Of a stretch of 64,000 bases of DNA, positions 7,672 to 16,692 are shown one piece after another. The notes below the pieces were generated by a model. That model did not search any database and was not told the DNA's origin. It saw nothing but the letters and a program-made list of their open reading frames with translations. A program made the translations under genes and the position numbers. This DNA comes from an uncultured Porphyromonadaceae bacterium (GTDB taxonomy: Bacteria > Bacteroidota > Bacteroidia > Bacteroidales > Muribaculaceae), in assembly GCA_937921035.1 (NCBI GenBank), contig CALEUL010000021.1:1-64000 (forward strand), written 5' to 3'. Each line of letters begins with the position of its first letter. Within the stretch, counting starts at the first letter, position 1.

Positions 7672-9909
7672 ATGGACGTGGACAGCAATAAAGCGGCCTC
7701 CGCGGAGGAAAAGATGGTCGACGACGCTTTCAACGAGCTTCTCGAGGGCTATCTTAACAGCAACCACCGTAAAAAGGTGGAGGTAATCCGCCAGGCTTTC
7801 GCGTTTGCCCGCGAGGCGCACCGAGGTGTGCGCCGCCGCTCGGGCGAACCATACATCATGCATCCCATAGCCGTTGCCCGTATTGTGTCGCGCGAAATAG
7901 GTCTTGGCTCCACCTCCATCGCCGCTGCCCTCCTCCACGATGTTGTAGAGGATACGGAATACACCGTCGAGGACATTCGCCTGCACTTCGGCGACAAGAT
8001 AGCCCAGCTTGTGGAGGGTCTTACCAAAATCTCCGGCGGAATCTTCGGCGACAAGGCATCCGTGCAGGCCGAGAACTTCCGCAAGCTGCTCCTTACAATG
8101 AGCGAGGACATACGCGTGGTGCTTATAAAGATGGCCGACCGTCTTCACAACATGCGCACCCTCGGCTCTATGGCGCCTAACAAGCGCTACAAGATTGCAG
8201 GCGAAACACTGTACATCTACGCACCGCTGGCGCACCGCCTGGGCCTGTTCGCCATAAAGACCGAACTGGAAGACCTCAGCTTCAAGCACGAGCACCCCGA
8301 CGTATACCGCCAGATTTCCGAAAAAATAGCCCAGACACAGAGCCGCCGCTCCGAGGTATACACCGATTTTTCCGGACCCATCAAGAAAAAACTTGACGAA
8401 CTCGGCATTATCTACGAAGCCAAGGCGCGCCTCAAATCCGTATATTCCATCTACCGCAAGATGGAGACAAAGCACCTGCCGTTCGAGGAGGTATACGACC
8501 TCTATGCGATGCGCATCGTGTTCGAGTGCGACGACCCGAGCAAGGAGAAGGCCATGTGCTGGAGCATTTATTCCGCCATCACCGACCTGTACCAGCTGCA
8601 TCCGGGGCGCACGCGCGACTGGATTGTAACGCCCAAGGCAAACGGCTACCAGGCCCTGCATCTTACCGTGATGGGACCCGACGGCAACTGGATCGAGGTG
8701 CAGATACGCTCGCGCCGCATGGACGAGATTGCCGAGAAAGGTTTTGCCGCTCACTGGAAATACAAAATCGGCGAAGGCGACGAGGAAAGCGAACTTGATG
8801 CGTGGCTCAAGACCATCAAGGACATCCTCGACAATCCCGAACCGAGCGCGATAGATTTTCTGAGCACACTAAAGCTGAATCTTTTTTCGTCGGAAATCGT
8901 TGTTTTCACACCCAAGGGCGAGCTCATCACCCTTCCCACCGGCGCCAGTGTGCTCGACCTTGCCTTCTCGCTCCACTCGCAGATAGGCATGCACTGCATC
9001 GCGGCAAAGGTAAACCACAAGCTTGTGCCGCTGCAGACCGAACTGAAAAGCGGCGACCAGGTTGAGGTGCTTACCTCCAAGAACCCCACGGCCACACCGG
9101 AATGGAACAATTTCCTGGCCACGGCCAAAGCACGTACGCGCCTGCGCAAAGGCCTCCGCGCCCTGCGCCAGCCAATGATAAACAAAGGCGCCGCCATGCT
9201 CAAGGAATGGCTCGCCACCAACAAGCTGCCCGACAATAATTTTGTAATCACCAAACTTCAGGGCATGCTGCAGGTAGGCAACCGCGACGACCTATGCTAC
9301 CAGCTCGGCGCCGAGGAGGTCATTCTGGGCGATTATCTGCTAAAACCGCTGCGCAAAGCCGCAGCCTCCGAAAGCCCCGGCATTATGACGCGCCTGCGCA
9401 AGATGATGTTGCGCAACAACGAAAAGACGGAGGCCGAACCGACGGCCGAACCCGTAAATACAAAGAAAATATACCGTCTGGAGAACGGCCAGAATCCCAA
9501 CTACCGCCTTGCAGGCTGCTGCGCCCCTATTCCGGGCGACGACGTAATGGGCTTTGTCGGCGACGACGGCGTGGTGGAGATACACTCGCTGGACTGCCCG
9601 CGGGCACAGTTGCTCAAAGCCGGCTACGGCAGCCGCATCGTTGCCACGGAGTGGGTAGACGTAGGCAGTCCGCTATTCACCGCCCACGTGCACATCGAGG
9701 GCATAGACCGCCGCGGCATCCTCCAGGAGATAACACAGCTGATTTCCGGGCACATGGGAATAGACATGCGCAAACTGGACATCGAAGCCGAAAAGGAAGT
9801 GTTCCACGCCGACCTGTGGGTGCGCGTCAGCGACACCGGCGTGGTGGCCGACCTTTGCAGCCACATTAAAGAAATAAAAGGCGTGAGCTCTGCGGCGCGC
9901 ATACAATAA
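7672..9909 (+). CDS. Bifunctional (p)ppGpp synthetase/hydrolase, Rel/SpoT family
   Basis: This enzyme makes ppGpp from ATP and GDP/GTP in starvation and hydrolyses it when food returns. The 745 residues show the standard order. An HD hydrolase domain has H89-D90 and E93-D94 in LLHDVVEDTEY, with YIMHPIAVARIV before it. The synthetase domain contains SVYSIYRKM, ANGYQALHLTVMGP and EVQIRSRRMDEIAEKGFAAH. A TGS domain starts near residue 404 (VVFTPKGELITLPTGASVLD). The helical/zinc-finger-like region has LAGCCAPIPGDDVMGF, and a C-terminal ACT domain has HIEGIDRRGILQEIT. Both catalytic halves look intact, so it is probably dual-function. It heads a run of closely spaced genes, 8 bases before the PgpH-like gene. 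Confidence 0.95.
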   Translation: MDVDSNKAASAEEKMVDDAFNELLEGYLNSNHRKKVEVIRQAFAFAREAHRGVRRRSGEPYIMHPIAVARIVSREIGLGSTSIAAALLHDVVEDTEYTVEDIRLHFGDKIAQLVEGLTKISGGIFGDKASVQAENFRKLLLTMSEDIRVVLIKMADRLHNMRTLGSMAPNKRYKIAGETLYIYAPLAHRLGLFAIKTELEDLSFKHEHPDVYRQISEKIAQTQSRRSEVYTDFSGPIKKKLDELGIIYEAKARLKSVYSIYRKMETKHLPFEEVYDLYAMRIVFECDDPSKEKAMCWSIYSAITDLYQLHPGRTRDWIVTPKANGYQALHLTVMGPDGNWIEVQIRSRRMDEIAEKGFAAHWKYKIGEGDEESELDAWLKTIKDILDNPEPSAIDFLSTLKLNLFSSEIVVFTPKGELITLPTGASVLDLAFSLHSQIGMHCIAAKVNHKLVPLQTELKSGDQVEVLTSKNPTATPEWNNFLATAKARTRLRKGLRALRQPMINKGAAMLKEWLATNKLPDNNFVITKLQGMLQVGNRDDLCYQLGAEEVILGDYLLKPLRKAAASESPGIMTRLRKMMLRNNEKTEAEPTAEPVNTKKIYRLENGQNPNYRLAGCCAPIPGDDVMGFVGDDGVVEIHSLDCPRAQLLKAGYGSRIVATEWVDVGSPLFTAHVHIEGIDRRGILQEITQLISGHMGIDMRKLDIEAEKEVFHADLWVRVSDTGVVADLCSHIKEIKGVSSAARIQ

Positions 9910-9916
9910 ATCCATC

Positions 9917-11941
9917 ATGGCTTCCAACGATACAAAACTGTACAAAAAAATACTTGTGGCGCTCGTAGCCACACTGGTAATCGTATATTTTTATCCGCAC
10001 CACGAATCCAACCGGTTCATATATGAGGAAGGGCGCCCCTGGAACTATGCCAAACTGATAGCGCCCTTCGATATACCCATCCATCCGGACTCGGCCACGC
10101 TTATTGCCGCCCGCGACACCCTTGACGAGCGCTTCGTTCCCATCTACGAGCTGAATCAGAGCGCAATCGACAGTGTTGTATCACAGTTGCCCGACACCGA
10201 CAAGAACCTGCGCCGCCGTCTTGGCGACGAACTGCGCCGCGTATACTCGGCCGGCGTGGTGGACATGCGCACCAAGGAGGAAATCGCCGCCAAGCGTCTG
10301 CCCAAAGTGAGGATTCTTCAGAAAAACATCCTCAGCGAAATGCCTACTTCGGGATTCTCGTCGCCGCGCGACGTTTATCTCTACCTCGATTCCATAATAG
10401 CCGACAGCGCCCTGCATCAGTACTTTGTACACGCAAACCTGCACAACATCCTGGTGCCTAACTATGTACGCAACGAGGAGGAAAGCCAGCGCCACTACCA
10501 GTACGACTATCTCACCCTCACCGCCGACCGCGGCATAATCCTCCAGGGACAGGCAATAATAGACAAAGGCGCGATAATATCGTCGCAGGACTACACCAAC
10601 CTCCGCACCTACGAGACCATGCTGGCGCAGATGAATACCAAAGAGCACCAGAGCTCGCTACTTATGGCACTCGGCCAGTTCGGTTATGTTGGTCTCCTTA
10701 TGGCGGCAATGCTGCTCTACTTCCACCTGTTCGTACCGGCGGTGTACGGCAACTTCCGCGCACTGCTGTTCATGTACAGCTGCGTGGTTCTGTTCTTCCT
10801 CGTGGCTGTCGGCCTAAACTATTTCGTTGCGCAGGGTATATATATAGCCCCGATAATGATTGTGCCGATACTTGTGCTTGTCTTCTTCGACGGCCGCACG
10901 GCACTGTACGTAACGGCAACCCTCACGCTTGTGTGCGCCGGAGTAACATCCTTCGCACTCGAATTCATATATCTGCAGTTCTGCGCCGGTGCCGCCGCAG
11001 TGTTCTCGCTGCGCGAACTCAGTCGCCGCTCGCAGCTGCTGCGCACGTCGGCGCTTATTGTGGTGAGCTACATAGCCGCCTACGTTGCCCTTGAAATGCT
11101 TATGAACGGTTCGTTCGAAGGCTTTACATGGCGCATGACAGCTTTCCTCGCCGTTAACGGCGCCCTCACCAGCATGGGCTATGTGTTCATGTCGGTTATC
11201 GAGCGTGTGTTCGGCTTCATGTCGGTTGTAACGCTTGTGGAACTGGCCGACATCAACAATCCCGTTCTGATGCGCCTCAGCGACGAATGCCCCGGCACCT
11301 TCCAGCACTCCGTTGCCGTGAGCAACCTTGCCAGCGACGCCGCCGTGCGCGTCGGCGCCAACGTGCAGCTTGTGCGTGCCGGAGCGCTGTACCACGATAT
11401 CGGCAAACTCGGCAATCCGGCTTTCTTCACCGAAAACCAGCACGGCGTCAACCCACACGACGCCCTCCCCCCCGAGCGCAGCGCCGCAATTGTGATAAAC
11501 CACGTTACCGACGGCCTCCAGCTTGCCGAACGTTACAACCTTCCCAAGGTTATACGTAACTTCATCAGCGAGCATCACGGCGCCGGGACGGCCAAATATT
11601 TCTATATCAACTACTGCAAGAAGCATCCCGACGAGGAAGTTGACAAGCGCCCCTTCTCCTATCCCGGCCCCAACCCTCAGACCCGCGAGACATCGCTGCT
11701 GATGATGGCCGATGCCGTAGAGGCAGCAAGCCGCTCGCTGAAGAACCATACCCGCGAGGATATTGCCGGACTTGTAAACAAAATTATCGACGGCCAGATA
11801 GCCGAGGGCCTGCACAACGAGTCTACCCTCGAATTCCGAGACATTCCGGTTATTAAGGAAGCATTTATAAAGCGCCTGATGACCATCTATCACTCACGCA
11901 TAGCCTATCCCACGGCTCCCGGAGCCAACCGGCAGGCATGA
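9917..11941 (+). CDS. 7TM-HD phosphohydrolase, PgpH/YqfF type (probable c-di-AMP phosphodiesterase)
   Basis: PgpH-type proteins hydrolyse cyclic di-AMP at the membrane. The 674-residue product has one N-terminal TM segment (ILVALVATLVIVYFYP), an extracytoplasmic domain to about residue 250, then a block of seven hydrophobic segments (about 255-430) and a cytoplasmic HD domain. HD signatures are TFQHSVAVSNLA (near residue 460), GALYHDIGKL (near 491), VINHV and SEHHG. The length and layout fit the Bacteroidetes 7TMR-HD family. It lies 8 bases after rel; in Gram-positives ppGpp inhibits c-di-AMP phosphodiesterases, so the pairing is suggestive. The substrate is inferred from the family only. Confidence 0.88.
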   Translation: MASNDTKLYKKILVALVATLVIVYFYPHHESNRFIYEEGRPWNYAKLIAPFDIPIHPDSATLIAARDTLDERFVPIYELNQSAIDSVVSQLPDTDKNLRRRLGDELRRVYSAGVVDMRTKEEIAAKRLPKVRILQKNILSEMPTSGFSSPRDVYLYLDSIIADSALHQYFVHANLHNILVPNYVRNEEESQRHYQYDYLTLTADRGIILQGQAIIDKGAIISSQDYTNLRTYETMLAQMNTKEHQSSLLMALGQFGYVGLLMAAMLLYFHLFVPAVYGNFRALLFMYSCVVLFFLVAVGLNYFVAQGIYIAPIMIVPILVLVFFDGRTALYVTATLTLVCAGVTSFALEFIYLQFCAGAAAVFSLRELSRRSQLLRTSALIVVSYIAAYVALEMLMNGSFEGFTWRMTAFLAVNGALTSMGYVFMSVIERVFGFMSVVTLVELADINNPVLMRLSDECPGTFQHSVAVSNLASDAAVRVGANVQLVRAGALYHDIGKLGNPAFFTENQHGVNPHDALPPERSAAIVINHVTDGLQLAERYNLPKVIRNFISEHHGAGTAKYFYINYCKKHPDEEVDKRPFSYPGPNPQTRETSLLMMADAVEAASRSLKNHTREDIAGLVNKIIDGQIAEGLHNESTLEFRDIPVIKEAFIKRLMTIYHSRIAYPTAPGANRQA

Positions 11942-11982
11942 GAGCGGCACAATAACACGCGCGGGTGCGCGTTATATTAAGG

Positions 11983-14900
11983 ATGCATCACACTCCTGCA
12001 CGAAACAGCCTTTTCAAGGCATTGGCGATACTCGCCGCGGTCGTCGTGGCCGTGGCCGTGGTGTCGTGTTCGCCAAATAAGAACAATGCAGCCACTCGAA
12101 AGTACCAGGAGTTCATCACCCGCTACAACATATATTATAACGGCGACACCCACTACAAGGAAACCCTCGCCGACATGGAACGGAACTACGAGGACGACTA
12201 CTCGCGCAACGTTTTCATGCACCCCATCGAAGCCAAAGGAAAAGAAAGCGTGCCACAGCCGTCGGGAGACTTCAACCGCTCTATCGAAAAAGCGCAGAAA
12301 GCCATTCAGATCCGCTCCATAAAGAAAAAGCCGGCCAAGAAAAGCGGCAAAAGCCGCGACCCCAAGTACAAGGAGTGGATGAAGCGCGAGGAATACAACC
12401 CCTTCCTGCACAACGCCTGGATGATGATGGCCCGGGGCCAGTTCTACAACGGCGATTTCCTGGGAGCGGCCTCCACGTTCTTCTACGTCAGCCGCCACTT
12501 CAGCTGGCTGCCGGAAACAGTTTTGGAAGCCAAGATCATGCAGGCGCTAAGCTATATCGCGATGGACTGGCAGTTCGAGGGCGAGATGATTCTGGCACGC
12601 ATCAAACACGACGAGCTCACCACCAACCGCCTGCGCAACCTCTATAACTTCGCGTACGCCGATTTCTATATCCACGGCGAGAACTACGCCGAGGCGCTGC
12701 CGTTCCTCCTCGAAGCCGTCAAAGGCGCCAGGGGGGCTCAGAAAACACGTCTGAATTTCCTTTTGGGACAGGTGTACCAGCGGCTGGGCAAAAACGCCGA
12801 GGCCTATAAGGCTTTCGCCGCCGCCGGCGGAGCATCGTCGGCAACTTACCGAACCAAATTCAACGCCCGCATAAAGCAAAGCGAGGTTTTCTCCGGCACC
12901 AATATCGAACCTGAGGTAAAAGCCCTGCGCCGAATGACCCGCTACGACCGCAACAAGGAATATCAGGACCAGATCTACTATGCTATCGGCAACCTGTACC
13001 TCTCGCGCGGCGACACCCTGTCGGCTATCGCCAATTACGAGACCGCCAACGAAAAATCCACTCGCAACGGCATCGACAAAGCAATGAACCAGCTACGCCT
13101 CGGAGGCCTGTACTTCAACCTGGGCAACTACGAGAAAGCGCAGCCGAACTATTCCGAAGCCCTGCCGCAGCTGCCCAAGACCTTTCCGGACTACGAAAAC
13201 ATAAAGCGCCGCTCCGACGTACTCGACGAGCTTGCCGTGTACTCGCAGAACGTGAATCTTCAGGACTCGCTGCTGCGTCTGGCAGCCATGACACCCGAAC
13301 AGCGCGATGCCGTTATCGAGAAACTTATAAAGGAATACAAGCAAAAAGAGAAAGAGGAAGCCGAAGCAGCGCGCCGCGAGGAATACGAGGCAAACAAGAG
13401 TGCCAACGGCAATCAGCTGCAGGACAACACGCAGTCGTTCACCATCAATTCCGACAACTCCTGGTACTTCTACAACACGGCCACCAAAAATGCCGGCAAG
13501 ACCGAGTTCCAGAAACGCTGGGGCTCGCGAAAACTTGAGGACGACTGGCGGCGCCGCAACAAATCGTCGTTCAACACCGACGATTTCGACGTTCCGTCCG
13601 ACGACGAGGCCGCCGGCGAGAATGGCGACACATCCGCCGGCGCCGACACAACCAAAGTGGAAATGACGCCCGAGGAAAAACAGGCACAGGAGCGCAAGAA
13701 CGACCCGCACTATCCCGAATACTATCTTGCCCAGATTCCGCAGACCGACGAAGAAAAGCAGACATCCCACGAAGTTATTCAGGAGGGCCTGTACAACATG
13801 GGCGTAATCCTCAAAGACAAACTCGAGGACATGAATGCCGCATACAGCGAATTCAACCGTCTGCTTACCGACTATCCCGACAATGTATACCGCCTGGATA
13901 CATATTATAATCTCTACCTGATGTTCATACGCCAGGGCAAGCAGGCCGAGGCCGAGAAATACCGCCAGTTTATCCTGAGCGACTTCGCCGACTCCAAATA
14001 CGGCGTGGCGCTGCAGGACCCGCAGTATATCGAGAAGCTGAAAGGCATGGACGATTTCCAGAACAACCTCTACGAAAAAACATACGAGGCATATCTTGAC
14101 AACCGCAACGGCGACGTCCATGCCGCCTACGAGCTGATGAACTCTCAGTACCCGCTCAGCAAGATTCTGCCCAAGTTCATGTTCCTGCATGCGCTGGCCT
14201 ACGTTACCGAACACGACTCCGAATCGTTCAACGCCACCTTGCGCGAGCTGCTCGAACGCTACCCCGACACCGACATCACGCCCATTGCCTCGGCATGGCT
14301 TAAAGGTATGGCTCAGGGACGCAAGCTGCAGACAGCGACATCTAACATGCGCGGCATGATATGGGATATGCGTCTCACCAACGATTCCACATCCACAGGG
14401 CCCGACGAGGCCGCGGCCTTCGAGCTTGCTCCCGAATCGCCACAGACCCTGGTATTCACTTTCGCCACCGACCGCGTATCGTCCAACGACCTACTGTTTG
14501 AAATCGCGCGCCACAACTTCCGCTCGTTCGTAGTAAAGGACTTCGACCTCGAGCAGATGAACTTCGGACGCCTCGGCATGATAATAGTGCACGGCTTCGA
14601 AAACATGGAGGAGCTGAACCACTACCGCGGGGTAATGGGAGCTTCGTCAGAATTCAGACTGCCCGCAGGCGTACGCCCCGTGGTGATAAGTGAAGCCAAC
14701 CTTAAGATTATGCTGGAGCAGGGACGCTCCTTCGACGAATATTTCCGCTACCTGGAGGAACAGAACTATGTCGACGCTCAGGCCGGGCTTATTCCTATGG
14801 AGGACATCGAAACCCTTGAGGAAGCCGACCGCGCTGCCGAGGAAGCCGAGGCAGCACCCGAAACCAGTAGCGAGGCTATTGCAGTTCCAGAAACTCCCGG

Positions 14901-15078
14901 CGTTACCCAGGAAACACCGGCCGAGGCCCCGGAAGCGCAGGCGCCACAAGCAACCACGGCTCCACCGGCAGCCCCCGCGCAAAAACCGGCACCAACACCG
15001 GCACCAGCGCCGGCCAAGCCTACGCCGGCACCGCTGCTGCCTGGTTCTGAAGGCGACGACCCGCTCCTCGAAGATTAA
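11983..15078 (+). CDS. TPR lipoprotein of the PorW/SprE type
   Basis: PorW/SprE lipoproteins are needed for type IX secretion and gliding in other Bacteroidetes, where they link the outer-membrane complex to the motor. The 1031 residues start at ATG 11983 with a lipoprotein signal (LFKALAILAAVVVAVAVVSC, Cys acylated); an upstream in-frame GTG at 11965 is less likely. The body has TPR-like helical pairs with YNLLG- and YN-type motifs (ITRYNIYYNGD, LYNFAYADFYIHGENYAEAL). It also has charged linkers and a Pro/Ala-rich end (residues ~960-1020) closing with DDPLLED. It is longer than typical SprE because of the C-terminal low-complexity part. No other type IX core gene is in the window, so the role is inferred. 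Confidence 0.75.
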   Translation: MHHTPARNSLFKALAILAAVVVAVAVVSCSPNKNNAATRKYQEFITRYNIYYNGDTHYKETLADMERNYEDDYSRNVFMHPIEAKGKESVPQPSGDFNRSIEKAQKAIQIRSIKKKPAKKSGKSRDPKYKEWMKREEYNPFLHNAWMMMARGQFYNGDFLGAASTFFYVSRHFSWLPETVLEAKIMQALSYIAMDWQFEGEMILARIKHDELTTNRLRNLYNFAYADFYIHGENYAEALPFLLEAVKGARGAQKTRLNFLLGQVYQRLGKNAEAYKAFAAAGGASSATYRTKFNARIKQSEVFSGTNIEPEVKALRRMTRYDRNKEYQDQIYYAIGNLYLSRGDTLSAIANYETANEKSTRNGIDKAMNQLRLGGLYFNLGNYEKAQPNYSEALPQLPKTFPDYENIKRRSDVLDELAVYSQNVNLQDSLLRLAAMTPEQRDAVIEKLIKEYKQKEKEEAEAARREEYEANKSANGNQLQDNTQSFTINSDNSWYFYNTATKNAGKTEFQKRWGSRKLEDDWRRRNKSSFNTDDFDVPSDDEAAGENGDTSAGADTTKVEMTPEEKQAQERKNDPHYPEYYLAQIPQTDEEKQTSHEVIQEGLYNMGVILKDKLEDMNAAYSEFNRLLTDYPDNVYRLDTYYNLYLMFIRQGKQAEAEKYRQFILSDFADSKYGVALQDPQYIEKLKGMDDFQNNLYEKTYEAYLDNRNGDVHAAYELMNSQYPLSKILPKFMFLHALAYVTEHDSESFNATLRELLERYPDTDITPIASAWLKGMAQGRKLQTATSNMRGMIWDMRLTNDSTSTGPDEAAAFELAPESPQTLVFTFATDRVSSNDLLFEIARHNFRSFVVKDFDLEQMNFGRLGMIIVHGFENMEELNHYRGVMGASSEFRLPAGVRPVVISEANLKIMLEQGRSFDEYFRYLEEQNYVDAQAGLIPMEDIETLEEADRAAEEAEAAPETSSEAIAVPETPGVTQETPAEAPEAQAPQATTAPPAAPAQKPAPTPAPAPAKPTPAPLLPGSEGDDPLLED

Positions 15079-15086
15079 TAAGCGAT

Positions 15087-15743
15087 ATGGACAAAGTGCT
15101 GAAATACGATTCCGAAAATAACTGTTTCGTCGAGGCAGACCGCTCAGAGGTCAGTCCCGACGAAGCCATCGAACTTGCCGAACAGCCCCACAACGCCGCC
15201 CGCGCGAAAAAGAGCATGGCCGACATGCACCGTGTGGACGTGGAGCAGTTCCACCGCCAGAAAAAGATGCCTGTTGTGGTTGTGCTCGACAATATTCGCT
15301 CGCTCAACAACATCGGATCCATCTTCCGTACCTGCGACGGCTTTGCGTGCAATGCGGTATGGCTTTGCGGCATCACCGCTACCCCGCCCTCGCCGCAAAT
15401 CCACAAAACAGCGCTTGGCGCCGAGGAAAGCATGGACTGGGCATATTTCCCCACAACCCGCGAGGCTGTAAACAGGCTTCACGCCGAAGGCTACAAGGTG
15501 CTGTGTCTCGAACAGGTTTTCGACAGCGTGCCGCTACAGAATTTTATCCCCGCACAAGGCCAGAAGTATGCCCTCGTGGTAGGCAACGAGGTCGACGGCG
15601 TTGATTCCGCTATCGTGGACATGTGCGACGGCTACATCGAAATCCCCATGAGCGGCACCAAGCACTCGCTGAACGTTTCCGTCGCCACCGCTGTAACGCT
15701 ATGGGAATTCTACAGACACTCCGACATCGTCGGTAAAGTATGA
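15087..15743 (+). CDS. SpoU/TrmH-family RNA 2'-O-methyltransferase
   Basis: These SPOUT-fold enzymes use S-adenosylmethionine to methylate a ribose 2'-OH in tRNA or rRNA. The 218 residues hold the three SpoU motifs: VLDNIRSLNNIGSIFRTCDG (motif 1, catalytic Arg), ALVVGNEVDGV (motif 2), and IPMSGTKHSLNVSVATAVTL (motif 3, the knot that binds SAM). The N-terminal ~60 residues are a charged extension and not a full substrate-binding domain, so the target base cannot be read from sequence. It lies 8 bases after the TPR lipoprotein gene and overlaps the next gene by 4 bases (ATGA). Confidence 0.92.
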   Translation: MDKVLKYDSENNCFVEADRSEVSPDEAIELAEQPHNAARAKKSMADMHRVDVEQFHRQKKMPVVVVLDNIRSLNNIGSIFRTCDGFACNAVWLCGITATPPSPQIHKTALGAEESMDWAYFPTTREAVNRLHAEGYKVLCLEQVFDSVPLQNFIPAQGQKYALVVGNEVDGVDSAIVDMCDGYIEIPMSGTKHSLNVSVATAVTLWEFYRHSDIVGKV

Positions 15744-16675
15744 CCGCAACACTATCCGTAATGAAAAAGAACTCCATAATATATCCGGCCCCGCTGCGCC
15801 GAGGCGACAAGATAGCCATCTGCTCGCCCGCAGGCAAAATCAAACCCGAAGTTGTTGAAAAAGCCGTTGACGTACTTCGCGGCCAAGGATGGAAAGTAGA
15901 GGTGATGCAACATGCCTTAGGCACTTACGGCAGCTTCTCGGGTACCCCCGACGAACGTTTCGCCGACCTGAAGGCAGCCTTTGCCGACCCCGACGTACGG
16001 GCGGTGCTCTGCTCGCGTGGCGGCTATGGCGTGGTACATATAATAGACCGTCTCGCGCAGCTGCCGATCGAAGACGACCCCAAATGGGTTATCGGCTTTT
16101 CCGACATCTCGGCTCTGCATGCCCTGATGAGCAGTAAAGGCATCGCCAGCGTGCATTCCGGCATGTGCGCGGCCATAGGGCGCGGCGCCGACGATCCAGA
16201 CAACGCATCCCTGTTCGGCATACTGCGCGGCGAACGTCCGGCGCACGTTTTCGACAGCCACGACTTCGACCGTCAGGGCATCGCCACAGGCACTCTTCGC
16301 GGAGGTAATCTGGCCGTCCTCGCCGAGCTTATCAATACTCCTTACGATATGCTTAAGGGCAACACGATACTTTTCCTCGAAGACGTATCCGAACCCATCT
16401 ACAAAATTGAACGTATCCTGTACCAGCTGCGCCTGAGCAAGGTATTCGACAAAACAAAGGGTCTTATAATAGGCCAGTTCACCGACTACAAGCCCAGCGA
16501 CGACCATACCGACATGGAAAGCATGATACATGCAGCAATCCGCGACTACGACTTCCCCGTAGCCTTCAACGTTCCAGTTGGGCATGTAGACCACAACATA
16601 CCCCTTATAGAATCGGCAAAAATAACGCTGAAAGTAAGCCCGTCGGGCCGCAACAGCATCATTTTCCACCGCTGA
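15740..16675 (+). CDS. LD-carboxypeptidase, peptidase family S66 (LdcA/MccF)
   Basis: S66 enzymes cut the L-Lys/mDAP-D-Ala bond of muropeptide tetrapeptides during wall recycling; the MccF branch cleaves microcin C. The 311 residues show CSPAGKI, the nucleophile elbow GFSDIS with Ser121, the catalytic-Glu region FLEDVSEPIYKIERIL and the catalytic-His region PVGHVDHNIPL. No signal peptide is present, so it should act in the cytoplasm, which suits recycling. The start at 15740 overlaps the preceding stop by 4 bases; a second ATG at 15761, just before the conserved part, is an equally possible start. Confidence 0.9.
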   Translation: MTATLSVMKKNSIIYPAPLRRGDKIAICSPAGKIKPEVVEKAVDVLRGQGWKVEVMQHALGTYGSFSGTPDERFADLKAAFADPDVRAVLCSRGGYGVVHIIDRLAQLPIEDDPKWVIGFSDISALHALMSSKGIASVHSGMCAAIGRGADDPDNASLFGILRGERPAHVFDSHDFDRQGIATGTLRGGNLAVLAELINTPYDMLKGNTILFLEDVSEPIYKIERILYQLRLSKVFDKTKGLIIGQFTDYKPSDDHTDMESMIHAAIRDYDFPVAFNVPVGHVDHNIPLIESAKITLKVSPSGRNSIIFHR

Positions 16676-16692
16676 CACCGTCTTCCGGCATC

